Shown here piece by piece: positions 11,730-22,863 of a stretch of 64,000 bases of DNA. Each line of letters begins with the position of its first letter. The first letter of the stretch is position 1. The stretch comes from Carposina sasakii. Lineage: Eukaryota; Arthropoda; Insecta; Lepidoptera; Carposinidae. Below the pieces are notes generated by a model, which saw nothing but the letters and a program-made list of their open reading frames with translations, made no database searches and had not been told where the DNA came from. The position numbers and the translations under genes are program-made. The stretch covers positions 3,224,001 to 3,288,000 of the forward strand of contig CP053153.1 in assembly GCA_014607495.2 (NCBI GenBank), in the 5' to 3' direction.

Positions 11730-12328
11730 TTAAACATACTTATGTACAAACATAAATACCAACACCCGAAAACATAAATACAAACACAATTCTGCGTCTG
11801 CCGCAGTCGGGCAATAAACCCAACAGATAGAAGATAGAGCAATAGGTTCAAGGGTTATTTATAAAATTAAAGTATTGTCATTAATCGATTTTGAACAGGT
11901 TTAACGGCCAATTTTAATACACCAAATTCCAAATTTGAAATTTAGAAAATCCGAGATTCTTATTGAATCGTCTTGAAATTGGCCGTTGATAATTTAATAC
12001 CACCTACTTTGAAATGGAATTTAAAAAAATATAGCCTAAATAAAAGTCAAGTAAAGATAGTCGGGAAATAAAGTGGAATTCGTTATTTCATCCGCGAAAA
12101 TAAATATGCATTTACGTAACCCGCCAACAATGGACAATTTATTATTTAGATTTTGCTTTCTCTGCGACCTTTTTAATGTAAATGCAGTTCTGTTTCTTAT
12201 TTTTCCTGGTTTGCTTGGTGATTAGGTAAAAACTTATTATGGCTTCCTGGAATAAAATTGTTTTTATGTGAAATGCTGGTAAACTCTAATTGCACAATGT
12301 TTTCATCTTCTTCTATTTATTCTATTCT
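11730..12328. other. Unassigned DNA with a short inverted repeat
   Basis: AACGGCCAATTTT at about 11903 and AAATTGGCCGTT at about 11976 pair as a 12-13-bp inverted repeat, possibly an old MITE. Nothing else is recognised. Confidence 0.45.
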
Positions 12329-12680
12329 TCTATAGGTACATATAATAAAAATGTAACGGATCGCTGTCTGTACGTACATGGACGATATATGAGAAAAAAT
12401 GTTATAAGTAGGAGACCTTTATCAACGCAATAGTACCCAAAAGAATGATTTTTGGAATTATTGTCTGTTTGTCGGTTTGTCTGTTTGTCTGTGCGTTTGT
12501 GCACGCGCTAATCTCAGAAACGGCTGAACCGATTTCGATGCAGTTTTCAGGAATATATTGTGACAAGTCCCACTTAACATATAGGCTACTTTTATGCCGG
12601 GAAAATGTTTTTATCCCGGATAATTTCGACATTTTGTTTTTTCTGCAGTCCACGCGGATGGAGTCGCGGGCGTCCACTAG
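12329..12680 (+). mobile_element. Non-autonomous Helitron
   Basis: It starts near TCTATAGGTACATATAATA, runs through CGGATCGCTGTCTGTACG and CTAATCTCAGAAACGGCTG, and ends GCGGGCGTCCACTAG. A short hairpin (GGATG... CGTCC type) precedes the CTAG end, as expected for Helitrons. No terminal inverted repeats or coding sequence. Related copies lie at 22058, 37037, 48308 and 51503. The 5' boundary is uncertain by a few bases. Confidence 0.7.
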
Positions 12681-12966
12681 CCTTAAGTATAATTATACAG
12701 GGTTAATTTTAAAACATCAATAACCTAGCACAACTAGGTAGCTACCATCATAAACAACAACATTTGTCCTACGAGTTTTGATAATTTGTCACATTTTACT
12801 TTCATACAAAAATAAATATCAATTTAATTACCTCTGAATGTTCTTAAGTCTGTACATAATACTAAAGAGCGCGCGATCGCGGGCGTCAACCTTTTCGTAT
12901 ACTTACCTACGATTGGAACATAGACTTAAAAATGTCACAACAGTACAATAAAAGCTTGGAAAATTA

Positions 12967-13077
12967 AGTTCTAGTATTCTTTATTGTACACATACATTTT
13001 TATCATAGACAGTAAGTTGTAAAAGAAATAGTACAAAGGCGAGCTTATCTCTAAAAGAGATTTCTTCCAGCAAACCA
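12967..13077 (-). mobile_element. LINE 3' UTR fragment
   Basis: In the minus direction it reads GGTTTGCTGGAAGAAATCTC, a stem-like GAGATAAG block, CGCCTTTGTAC and a terminal ACAATAAAGAATA. The same blocks occur at 43672-43943 and 51388-51470. A 5'-truncated non-LTR element. Confidence 0.6.
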
Positions 13078-13374
13078 TTAAGTACAAAGAAAATTTTATA
13101 ATTTATAAAAGGAATATCATATGTTCTGTTATGTTATGGAATATTATATATAAGTTATGATAAAACTCGTAGAACAAATGTTATTGTTTATGATTTTAGC
13201 TATCTAGTCCTGCGAGGTTATTGATGTTTTAAAATTACATATATACACACGACTGTGTTCCCGAAGTAGGTTAGCCGGAACTGCAGGATCATACAGAACA
13301 TCCCACAGCCACGTTTAGATGTTAATCGTGATCAGTGACTAGTGCTATCTCATAGCTTGAGAAAAGTCCGCGTG

Positions 13375-13452
13375 GTTTCGTCGACTTTTAGGATATGCAC
13401 AGAAGGGGATGCAGCTGATGTATTCCAATCAAGGCTCATCATCAGCATAGGA
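13375..13452 (-). repeat. Family D repeat, 5' part
   Basis: The minus strand carries AATACATCAGCTGCATC and the surrounding GCTGATG and AGTCGAC blocks of the copy at 9130. Confidence 0.5.
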
Positions 13453-14146
13453 AATCCGCATTATCTTCGGTATTAATGTAAAAAATATATCCACCGCTAT
13501 GTAAGATGATTTTAAATTGTTTAATGTTCTTTTATCGCGAGTTGATTAATCACAGTTGCTACAAAAGATACTCGTAGCACAGCAGTGATGATAAATCTTT
13601 ATCTACCTAATATATTATTTACTTGATATTTTTTTCTCTTGATTACAATTGATTTTGAATTGAAAGCACCGGGATTTATAGTCGTAGTCGAAAGTTTATC
13701 CTATAGAGATAAAACTAGAAATAAAAAAGACAATTTGCTTTTTCCAATTCCAAATAATGACCGAAAGAAAACAAGACGAAGCAAATTTAATTAAACGTGT
13801 CCTGTCGCGCTTAGCGTCGTTTATTGGGCAACAATCGGAACGGACGGCTGACGACATTTATGTCCTTTTCTGTCTAAACGAGGACGAGGGTATTCTTCCA
13901 TGGATATATATCAGCTAGCCATAATAGCGATTGGGTTTCGCTACTAATAGAGCGCATCATTTCGTCGCGAATCTTCGAAAATGGGTCCGACTAATTACTC
14001 GACTTAGGATTAACTTTAGGATCAAAAGTAAACCTCTTCTGCCCATGAACCCTGACTATGATGGTGATGACTATCGTTCTTATTCTTACTTATTATTGCA
14101 CAGACACAGAAAATATAAATTTTCTTCGTTATTTATAGAATAGGCG
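13453..14146. other. Unassigned DNA
   Basis: No supported gene. The 70-codon frame at 13931 has no family resemblance. Confidence 0.4.
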
Positions 14147-14345
14147 AGGCGATTAAGGGTTTCCGGGATCTGGGAAGCAGCGCTTCCCGTGTTGACAACA
14201 TAGTCCAAAACACAAACTGCGGTCACCAACCCGCCTGCCCAGCGTGGTGACTATGGGCAATTACCTCCCATGGCAGTCTTATGGCGTGCCCTGGGGGAGG
14301 CCTACGTCCAGCAGTGGACTGCAACAGGCTGATGATGATGATGAA
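14147..14345 (+). repeat. Family A repeat
   Basis: Carries GCGATTAAGGGTTTCCGGG, TTCCCGTGTTGACAACATAG, GCCCAGCGTGGTGACTATG and CCTACGTCCAGCAGTGGAC, then a GATGATG tail. A nearly complete copy. Confidence 0.8.
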
Positions 14346-14364
14346 GTTACTATTAATAACTATA

Positions 14365-14638
14365 GCCAAGCTAAGTGCATTTTATTTATTTTATTTTATT
14401 TTTTTTTTTTTTTTACACTTCACAACACATTAAATTAGTCCCACATTAAGATCCATACGGTCTTGTGTCGTGGGTACTAAGCAACGGTATATAAATAAAT
14501 AGATAAGTATAGAAACATCCATGACTCGGAAACAAACATTAATATTCATCATATCAATGTTTGCACCTACCGGGATTCGAACCCAGGACCTATGGCTTCG
14601 CAGGCAGGGTCACTACCTACTACACCAATCGGCCGTCA
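14365..14638 (-). mobile_element. tRNA-derived SINE (family SINE-1)
   Basis: On the minus strand a tRNA-like head (about 14562-14636) has an A-box-like GGTGTAGTAGGTAGTG and a B-box GGGTTCGAATCC. An unrelated body follows, with ATTGATATGATGAATAT, GAGTCATGGATGTTTCTATAC and TTAGTACCCACGACACAAG, then a long A-rich tail (about 14365-14412 on plus as T). Polymerase III is the expected transcriber. Five other copies of varying age occur in the window. Confidence 0.85.
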
Positions 14639-15439
14639 AAAAGTGCATGTGATAATTTGTAAGTAAGTAGTACGTGATTTCGAAATCTAAAAGTTCGAAA
14701 CTGATTTTTAGTGTAGTAAACTTATTTCTGTAGTGGATGGTAGGGCTAGCTACTAGCTACATTTCTTTTAAAATATTGCATATAGCATAGCTTTTGTAGA
14801 TGGACCGGCTTTGGAGACTTCATCAATTTTGCAGCAGCGACTATTTGTTTTAATTATGAGCGACTTTTGTTTTTTCTCGCGACAAATTGACTTTTTATTT
14901 ATTTTGCGTGATCTTTATTAATTGTTTCGCAAAATTTTAATTTGTTTTCAGTTCTAGTTAAAGCTTATCCTAGTTGATAGTATGGAGACTGAAATCATTA
15001 CTCTAATCAATCTTCATTTAAATCACATTGATATTTAATTTATTTAAGTTTTTATAGATAGTACGGATTATAAGTTGAATATACTTTTTACATACTATTG
15101 AAAACTAAACATTTGATTTCGAGTCTCAAATTTTGTTTTCCAGTTCTCTATGGGCTGCAGTTTCTCTTAACGTGTCTACCCCTTTTGCTACACCTATATA
15201 TGTATATGTAGATACAATTTCTGCTTATGTTTACTGGTGGCCTAGTAACACAGGTGGTGTGTGCAAAGAGGCCGATACTTGGCCTAATATGTCGGCAGAC
15301 AAATACCCACACGAACCTCACCATAGAGCTACGAAATGCATATAAAGGAAGATGATGTTGATTGATTGTTACCGTAGGGACATTATTTCAAAATAGTTTT
15401 TACCTATATTAATTTTTATTGTCACTGATAATTTACATC
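14639..15439. other. Unassigned DNA
   Basis: No feature supported. An open frame at 15133-15345 begins just after a TTTTGTTTTCCAG that resembles a splice acceptor, but the protein resembles nothing I know and no partner exon is visible. Confidence 0.35.
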
Positions 15440-15535
15440 TATACCAGCTATGCTAAAAGTAGATGTGAGATCTCTTTTATGATCTTGCAGCTGTGTACGC
15501 CATTTAGGGAACAAAGCCGTGTATGTAGGTATATA
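15440..15535 (+). repeat. Family D repeat, 3' part
   Basis: Carries AGCTATGCTAAAAGTAG, GTGAGATCTCTTTTATGATC and GGGAACAAAGCCGTGTA, matching the 3' half of the copies at 49640 and 53020. Confidence 0.55.
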
Positions 15536-15844
15536 TGCATATTGTATGGTGAAATCTCCAATTTGTAGTAACCCTACTTCTTGGTTCAAAAGTTCAACTA
15601 AAAGAAATATGAAGTGCCTGATTGTATTTTTACCACCTATCTTTTGTGCAAGAAAAGCGAAGGAGAAACAGCTTTTTTTAGATACAGAAGGTCTGTATCA
15701 GACCAATTTTTCCGTGCTATTGAATCTTCTTCCCTCGACCGACCGTAGTGATGCAGCTCTAGGTTTTCACACAAAATTGTACGCTTACGTTTAACCGTAT
15801 GGCGAAAACGTTTGCTGCTTAGGCTACTAAAGAATAAGAACTTT

Positions 15845-16020
15845 AATATTATAAATATTATTAAGAAAATGAAAAAAAAATTCACCCGACTGAGATTTGA
15901 ACTCACGAAGTCACGACTTCTCACAAACCGTGCTTTCGCTCTAACCAACTGAGCTATCGGGTCAATTAACTCGGATGACGAATTTTACCATCTCTTTACG
16001 TTATTTTTTCATCCCGATAT
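15845..16020 (-). mobile_element. tRNA-like SINE (family SINE-2) with upstream leader
   Basis: On the minus strand the tRNA-like part (about 15888-15964) has GATAGCTCAGTTGGTTAGAG and GAGTTCAAATCTC. The anticodon arm does not pair, so it is not a working tRNA. The tail TCATTTTCTTAATAATATT is shared with the plus-strand copy at 54660. Upstream of the head lies a leader, AAAGAGATGGTAAAATTCG, that also precedes the different tRNA-like head at 16960. Confidence 0.7.
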
Positions 16021-16959
16021 TTTATTATGTCATATCTGCTTGTTTAGTACATCTATGTAACGTTTCGAAGGATTCCCGGGTTAACGAGTTACTGGGAACG
16101 AACGGATGCGTACAGGTGCGCACTTGTACGCTATTATTTTCTGCTCTCTCTGGTACGTGCCACTCAAGGAAATGTCCATTTGTACAGGAAACTTACGTAC
16201 CTACAGGCTACACATCAGTATCTAACGTACAGACAGTGTATGTACGTACAGGCTACATACATATATCTGACTACCAAAACTCTGCAGAACTTAGATGTTC
16301 TAGGTTTGTTCAATGCCTGAGATATTGTTTTACTAGCAAGGTGCAAAATCAAGATTTCCACTGTATCCATTTCATAGATTAAATCCTATACCTGATTTCG
16401 GGACTAGCACTTTTTGTATGCAGTGACACAGAGATGTAGTCATGCAGATAGTCATTAGCGGCATCGTCCAAAAGAACTATTTGGCGAAATGCACTCTAAT
16501 AACTCCTCCATTTTAGAATCCATTCTAAACAACAACGTCAAAAATCCACAATGGAAACTTTTATTTTAAGAGACTATGATAACCCCACACTGGAATAGAC
16601 TAGACCTATACTTGGATCTGTATCTGTATGTACCTAAATACTAGGGTATATGGTCGAAAAACTAAAATCGACGGGTAACATCTGAGGTTTCAGTGCGAAC
16701 CTCATTAGCTAAACGCGCAAAACTCGTTCCGCTGAGATTTATCGCGCAAGTTCAGGCGGTGGTTAGCGTCTCCAGATTTACGAGGATATAGAGTGCCTTG
16801 ATATACCAATTTTCTATAACATATGCAGGGGTGTAAGTGGGTTCGACTTATAACCTTAGGACCCAAAGTCAACCTCACCAGCCCGTGGTACACCCTGCTT
16901 TTAAACGAACTCTACATTACCCAAACCAAAACAACATTTACATACATATTATAAAATTA
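16021..16959. other. Unassigned DNA
   Basis: No gene supported. The 135-codon frame that begins at 15975 starts inside the SINE leader and shows no domain, so it is treated as chance. Confidence 0.4.
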
Positions 16960-17130
16960 TTAATAAAGAAATGGAAAAAATCCTCACCCGGGTGGGAATC
17001 GAACCCACGACCTTTGCATTCCGCGTGCCAGCGCTCTCACCACTGAGCCACCGGGTCAATTACTCGGATGACGAATTTTACCATCTCTTTTCTAAATTAC
17101 ATATTGGCAACGTTATTTTTCATCCCGATA
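16960..17130 (-). mobile_element. tRNA-like SINE (family SINE-3) with upstream leader
   Basis: The minus strand has a 73-base tRNA-like unit (about 16985-17057) with acceptor arms that pair at six of seven positions, a good D arm, and a perfect T arm around GGTTCGATTCC. The anticodon stem is displaced and mismatched, so it looks like a decayed Arg-type tRNA head. The tail TTTTTTCCATTTCTTTATTA matches the 5'-truncated copy at 54455. Confidence 0.7.
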
Positions 17131-17193
17131 GCTATACACTAGCCAAATCTCGGCAAACAAAGCTGAATCCCTCAGCACAATGTTTAAAGATTT

Positions 17194-17346
17194 ACATACA
17201 TACATATAATCACACCTTTATGAGGTTGGCAGAGCACTAAGGGCCGACAGAACCACATGGTGCCACTTCTGACCAATTTTGAGGGTATAGTTAGAATGTA
17301 CAAGTTCGGTTAGTAGTGACAGTAGGTCAGTCCATCGCCTACATCA
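17194..17346 (+). repeat. Family C repeat (CATA)n-ATAATCACRCCTTTAT
   Basis: It begins in a CATACATA run and has GGCAGAGCACTAAGGGCCGA, CCACATGGTGCCACTTCTG and GTACAAGTTCGGTTAGTAG. Other copies lie at 24930, 30545 and 50258. Class unknown. Confidence 0.7.
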
Positions 17347-17724
17347 AAATTTGACGTCAAAATATCTGAAACGCTGTCTATATACAGCCAAACCAACTTC
17401 GTAACTAAATGTCATTACGCAGGCTTCTGTCGTCTATACTTATACGTCCTAAGATACAAAGAGCAGGTACCTGTTTTTTTCGACATTCCATTGATATAGC
17501 TCCGTGTAACACAAATTTAGAGGGACACGCAAGCATTTATGTAACTTGCTAATTACTTGATCAACATTCCTCAGCCCTTTGTGACCTTACGCGCTTTGTG
17601 TAACTTTTATTGTTCTGTGTTCACATATACAAGCTCACGCTGTCAACCCTAAGGTCAATATAGTTATATGATAGTGTTACACATTTCAAAATGTAACCAT
17701 TTTGTACAAAGATCACCGACATAG
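17347..17724. other. Unassigned DNA
   Basis: Nothing recognised in this stretch. Confidence 0.4.
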
Positions 17725-17996
17725 CTCAATGGTCCAGCAAGTTGAAGTGGCAATGGGCAGGGCACATAGCTCCAAGAACTGATGGCCCATGGAATCGGAA
17801 AGTTTTAGAGTGGATACCACGTATCGGCAAATGCAGCGTGGGAAGGCCACCCGCGAGGTGGACGGACGACCTCCGACGAAACCGACGTCGCGGGCGTCGG
17901 TTGGATGCAGGCTGCTTCCCACCGGTTGGAGTGAAGGTTGTTGGGGGAGGCCTTTGTCCAACAGTGGACTTCTCAGGGCTGTAAATGATAATGATA
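17725..17996 (+). pseudogene. RTE-type LINE reverse transcriptase, C-terminal relic
   Basis: The frame around 17742-17984 shows the ending typical of lepidopteran RTE endonuclease-reverse transcriptases: KWQWAGHIA near the start, VLEWIPR, then GRPPARWTDDL, with a final CPTVD/GLCP block in a shifted frame. At least one frameshift separates the RWTDDL part from the conserved W-M-Q-A-A-type end, which reads in another frame (GCRLLPTGW). It closes with CAGGGCTG and an AATGAT-repeat tail. The rest of the element is missing. Dead 5'-truncated insertion. Confidence 0.8.
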
Positions 17997-18224
17997 AACC
18001 ATTACTAACCATTTCTCTTTCTTAGGATATTCGAAGCACTTACTAATTAGTGTTTAAATGTAATTTTGATTTGATAGTACTCTTGTACATTATGTTACTA
18101 GTGTTTGCCTACCAACGGGTCTTATCCTACACCCTCCGCTGATCCTGTTTGAAAAATAAATTGTAGTGGGAAGAAGAAAAGTTAATCGTAAAATCTCTAC
18201 TATGTAATTTATATTTTGTCCAGA

Positions 18225-18344
18225 GGGGTAATAAGCACGAACCTCTCGATAGTCCGTAACGCTAGCGTCAAACTGTCAAATCACATAGATTTTGCTGGCG
18301 AGTCGCTAGCGTTACGCCGCGTAAAAAGGTTTGTGCTCACCCCA
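18225..18344. mobile_element. Short MITE with inverted ends
   Basis: GGGGTAATAAGCACGAACCT at the left mirrors AGGTTTGTGCTCACCCC at the right, and the inner GTAACGCTAGCG mirrors CGCTAGCGTTAC. Total about 120 bp. Confidence 0.7.
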
Positions 18345-18369
18345 CTATAACTGACTAATGTAACGCTAA

Positions 18370-18500
18370 GCCTAAATCCACTGATTTTAGAGACCTGAAA
18401 CTTGAAGGGTGTGTTCTTTACATGACGTAGATAGGATTTCCCAAAATTGTCATGAGAAGAAGAAGTTCACGCGGACGAAATCGTGGGCGTCCTCTAGTAG
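18370..18500 (+). repeat. Helitron-like 3' end
   Basis: Ends CACGCGGACGAAATCGTGGG then CGTCCTCTAGT, a diverged version of the GCGGGCGTCCACTAGT terminus seen in better copies. Confidence 0.5.
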
Positions 18501-20167
18501 AGTATAAACAAAAAGGAAGCAATACTATGTACGCCGCCAGCAATGTAGTAAAACTATATAATTTACAGCATTATATCTATTTAGCTAATAAATATACCGA
18601 CATTGCCTTGCACTAGTGTACCTGCCGTCGACAGTGGCGCCATAAATCCTCCACCGAACCTCAATATACGGGCCAGAGCAGGAAATTAATTCTGTCGACA
18701 CAAGTAGGGCTACTACGCGCACTACTGTGACCATGATTCAGTATTACGAGTAAGAATATAATAAAAAATACTAAATAAATCTGTACTTAATGACACATTG
18801 ATATACCTATACTATTTTAGCTTATTGCTTTATTAAAATTGATAAATCAAAGATTTTCATGGTTACTTACCTTGAGCCATTATAGATGATACATTTAAAC
18901 TACTCCTTATTTTTACAACCGATACATTTAAAATAAGGGGTATTTTAATATAAGGTATAAGGGGGGGGGGGATAATAATCTTGTACAAATAATAATGCGT
19001 ATCAACAAACACGAGTCTCAACTCACGTAATGCATTTTCGTAAACGTTTCAATTAAAAGTTTCCTAGATGTTCCTAGTAAGATGGTCACCGTAACGTATA
19101 CGACAAAACGAAATAGATTTTTCTCATAAGCTGCTTAGATATCGGGCTCTATAGATATACTAAGTATTGTGTATATTGTACCCAATAATACTTTATAATA
19201 TATCTTCAATCTCAGTAAACGTAAGATGTTCAGATAGAGCAATGAATAAAAATCCCTAACATAATAATTAACCATTGACTGATGGATAGCTAGGATTTAT
19301 GGACTTGGCAATATTATAAGAGTTCTCTTTCAAATAAAATGTACTTAGTATGTACGTACTTTCTAGGTAAAGACACGAGGACATCAATAGTTACTTTGGG
19401 AATGAGTCGTTGCACAGGTACTAAGTAACATAACATATTAGTTCCGACAAATAACGTACTGTGTGTGTACTTAAACAATGCACCACGCTCAGGCGAGTTG
19501 AATGCAACCACTTACAGCTGTTTTAAAGGAAGCATACTTCTTTCAACGCTGCGACCAGCCACGTCTTCTTCATGCATATGGTATAAACCCTACAGCTTCG
19601 AGATACGAGCTGAAATCACTTTTTTTGTGTACATTTGTTGAACTATTCGTCCGCGCGTGTATAAGGACGAAAAAACAAGGAAGCATCTCGTGCTAGCTGT
19701 GGTCATTAGCTGGATACTTAGCTCAGAGCTAGTCTCTACCTAGTTGTTTAGAAATGAGAGATATTTATTTCAATGGTTTTGGAACTAGTTCGTGGAAAAG
19801 CTTGTATGTAATGTAACGTAAATGCCCGCTGTAACAAACGTTTACTTTTCTAGATTGCATGAACATTATTGTTAAGAACATTGACCATTTCGATCAATGT
19901 GCAAAATCTGTCTATTGGCTCTCATGTTTAATAAATAAATTAACCATTCTAATTACTGACTAACAACTGATAAACTAAGAACCATTATAAAGTAAATTAA
20001 TTACCTACTAAATCATTTTTTTTTATAATTTATATGTTTTGATTTTTATCTATTAGATGTTTACAAGGAAAGTGCGTGTTAACTCTTTATTTCGCGTAGA
20101 TATGAAAGTTTTTTCGTATGAGATGATGTAAGGTATCTGCATAGTTCTGTTCTTCATTATCATAGTC
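18501..20167. other. Unassigned AT-rich DNA
   Basis: No supported gene. A run of ten G at 18961-18970 is notable simple sequence. The small frames at 19314 and 19502 show no domains. Confidence 0.4.
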
Positions 20168-20430
20168 ATCATCATCATCACCATCAGCCTATTACAGTCC
20201 ACTGCTGGACGTAGTCCTCCCTCAGGGCACGCCACAAGACTGCCATGGGGGGTATTTGCCCATAGTCACCACGCTGAGCAGGCGGGTTGGTGACCGCAGT
20301 TTGTATTTTGGATTAGTAGTCAACACGGGAGGCGCTACTGCCCATCTCCCGGAAACCCTTAATCGCCTCGTACGATACCCGCGGGCAGACATGGATGGTA
20401 CAAATTCAACTCTGCCGGGCGGCACTTTTT
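20168..20430 (-). repeat. Family A repeat, longest 5' extent
   Basis: Starts in CATCATCATC and carries the whole family A order, then continues through CTTAATCGCCTCGTACGATA and CCCGCGGGCAGACATGGATG, which other copies lack. It may therefore show the family's true 5' region. Confidence 0.75.
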
Positions 20431-21485
20431 TGGTTTCATTTCATATACCGCTTCATTTACGATCCAGTATATAATGTATGTATTAGTTTATGGCGTAGGA
20501 TATTATTACGCGAGTGTGGTGGAGTGCTATCGAACTGTGTCTCTGAGGGAACACGACTTGGGCGGGCCCCACAGGCCGCACAGGTACCTACTCTGGTCTA
20601 GTGGTGAATATTTATTAGGCATAATGTACTATGTTCCATGGGACCACAATGTGAACAATATGTGTTGTGTACAGAAATACAGACCATGTCTTGATTCTGG
20701 CTGTTAGTAATTAATTGCTATGTTCGTGTAATTTAAAAATAGTTCTGATTGCAAAGAGATTTATAAACACATACCTATTGTGTCATTACAAAACCGCGAC
20801 TAAAATTAGACACTGGTTAAAAATTGAATTTGCCAGCAAATTTTAAATGTATGGAATAATTGTTAAAATTTAGGCAACGTATAGGTTAAAAAATGTTTAA
20901 ATTTTTTGTAATAATACAGTTGGTTTTAAGCGTAGATCAAGATTTCTTGTGATTATTGGTTTACCTAACCGTTGAATAGAATAAGTATCGATCGTTGTAT
21001 TTTAATAGGATTAGTAATAGATCTACAGCAATACACTCATTCTGTAGGAACCTTTACACGTCAAAATCATCTGTACTCAAGGAAATAAATCACTTTAACT
21101 CTCCATAATGACCTAATAAGATTTCGTGTGTTACAGGTCATCAATTCACTTTGAATAGGCAATCTATAGATATGCCCACGTCTTCACGAATTCCCTGGTT
21201 ACGCCATTAAGAATTACGTCAAATGGCAGACAAACTTTGTAAACACAGGGGCATTCTGAATAGGTAGGAAATATCAATCGCGGCAAATTGTCCCCTCCTG
21301 GGGTCGGACCTTGAATGCCAAACTCAGAACTTACCTAATGATGCATTACTCTCGTTCCATAGGCATGGCCATAGTATAAGGATTAACGTATATTCTCCGA
21401 TAAGCTTAATTCAATTATGTGATATAGCCTCTCATGCTTACACGAAGATTTTGCCAATGCTACGATAAGGCAGGTGATACCTGCT
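20431..21485. other. Unassigned DNA
   Basis: No feature supported. The 77-codon frame at 20474 is unlike anything I know. Confidence 0.4.
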
Positions 21486-21662
21486 AGTAGCAGTGGCCAG
21501 CCAACCTTTGAAAGCAGCAACGGATAACAATTGACATCAGCCGCAAACGGGGGATAACAGCGGCAAACTATTATATTGACAGCAACAGCAAACAACGGCA
21601 AGGGACTGATAGCAGTAGAAAACGAGTGACAGCAGCGGCAAACAAGTGACAATAGGCGTTTT
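21486..21662. repeat. Degenerate minisatellite (GCAGCGGCAAAC type)
   Basis: Seven or so imperfect units of about 20-27 bases built on GCAGCGGCAAACNNGTGACA follow one another. The units differ in length and sequence. It lies in no supported gene. Confidence 0.6.
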
Positions 21663-21826
21663 TTCCACTAGATAACTCGGCCACGACACGACCACAATAT
21701 TAAACAGTATGGCTCGTTTTTTCACTTTTATTTTATGCTGTTGTATAAAAATAAGGACTGCAAAAGATAGCATAAAAGGACAGTCCCTGTTTTTTGTTGT
21801 TGTTGTTGTGTTGTTTGACGGCCGAC

Positions 21827-22057
21827 TGGTCTAGTAGGTAGTGGCCCTGCCTGCGACGCCATAGGTCCTGGGTTCGAATCCCGGTAGGTGCAAACATTGA
21901 TATGATGAATATCGATGTTTATTTCCGAGTCATGGATGTTTCTATACTTATCTATGTATTTATATACCGTTGCTTAGTACCCACGACACAAGACCTTAGG
22001 GATCTTACTGTGGGACTAGGTTTATGTGTTGTGTAGTGTGTAAATATTTATTTATTT
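21827..22057 (+). mobile_element. tRNA-derived SINE (family SINE-1)
   Basis: A nearly complete copy: GACGGCCGACTGGTCTAG, B-box GGGTTCGAATCCC, the ATTGATATGATGAATATCG body, ACGACACAAGACCTTAGG, and a TATTTATTTATT tail. Its tail is abutted by a Helitron at 22058. Confidence 0.85.
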
Positions 22058-22290
22058 ACTAGTAGACGCCCGCGACTCCGTCCGCGTGGACTACAGAAAA
22101 AACAAAATATCGAAATTATCCTGGATAAAAAGTAGCCTATATGTTAAGTGGGACCTGTCACAATATATTCCTGAAAAATGCATTGAAATCGGTTCAGCCG
22201 TTTCTGAGATTAGCGTGCACAAACGGACAGACAAACCGAGAGACAAAAATAAAAAAATCATCGTTTTGGGTTTTATTGCGTTGAAACATT
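22058..22290 (-). mobile_element. Helitron, 3' part
   Basis: Minus-strand terminus GGGCGTCTACTAG at 22058, then the shared interior (AACGGCTGAACCGATTTC, GTGCACGCTAATCTCAG). It has lost the 5' end beyond about 22290. It sits directly in the A/T-rich tail of the SINE before it. Confidence 0.7.
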
Positions 22291-22724
22291 GACCGCGTCT
22301 CTTTTGCAATTTGACTTTTGTGGAAAGACGTTCTACTAATGCTATTGCACTATGATACCATAGACAAATAGATAGCACAAGTTAATGTAAATTGAACTTT
22401 GACATAGCTTGACAGAGTTCATATTTGATTGTGGTTTATAAGATCGGAAAGCACAGGTGCTTCAATGTTAGACTATTCATTCTTATCAAGATGTCAAATA
22501 CAAGGGTGAAGATTTTAGGTATTCAAATTGTTCTCCGATTTGAACGCTTTGTGATCGATTCAAAGCATCTGTCTGCTTTACGTGACAATTATAAATTATA
22601 CATAAGAATATTAAGATTAATACTAATTACATACTTGGTTAATTTTAATCTTTGTATAGTACTAACTACATACATTTACATCCCTAATGTCGACGTATAC
22701 GATTTTTAACTTACTCGTACATAT
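22291..22724. other. Unassigned DNA
   Basis: The 94-codon frame at 22425 is AT-driven and shows no domain. Nothing else seen. Confidence 0.4.
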
Positions 22725-22810
22725 AAGCTGTGCTAAATGTTAATGTATGATCTCTTCCGACATTATGTATTATGTATGATTCTCGGGAACAAAGTCGTGT
22801 GTGTACCTAC
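22725..22810 (+). repeat. Family D repeat, 3' part, degraded
   Basis: AGCTGTGCTAAATG, ATGATCTCTTCC and CGGGAACAAAGTCGTGTG follow the family D order. Confidence 0.4.
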
Positions 22811-22863
22811 CTATATGTAAACATTTCAATGATTATAAAATATTTACTGAAAATGTTTCTATA

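Noticed and set aside
12322..12723. Overlapping ~90-codon frames on both strands
   Set aside because: They are readings of the Helitron and recur at 22086 and 37089.
15888..15964. Functional tRNA gene on the minus strand
   Set aside because: A and B boxes are good, but the anticodon arm does not pair, the unit is too long, and a shared SINE tail follows.
15975..16382. 135-codon cysteine-containing secreted-like protein
   Set aside because: It begins within the SINE leader and has no domain or conserved pattern that I can see; chance frame more likely.
16985..17057. Functional Arg-type tRNA gene
   Set aside because: Acceptor, D and T arms are nearly fine, but the anticodon stem is shifted and mismatched and the base before the anticodon is not T; a repeat tail follows.
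20222..20425. Proline- and arginine-rich small protein
   Set aside because: Lies fully inside a family A repeat; the same peptide pattern recurs at every copy.
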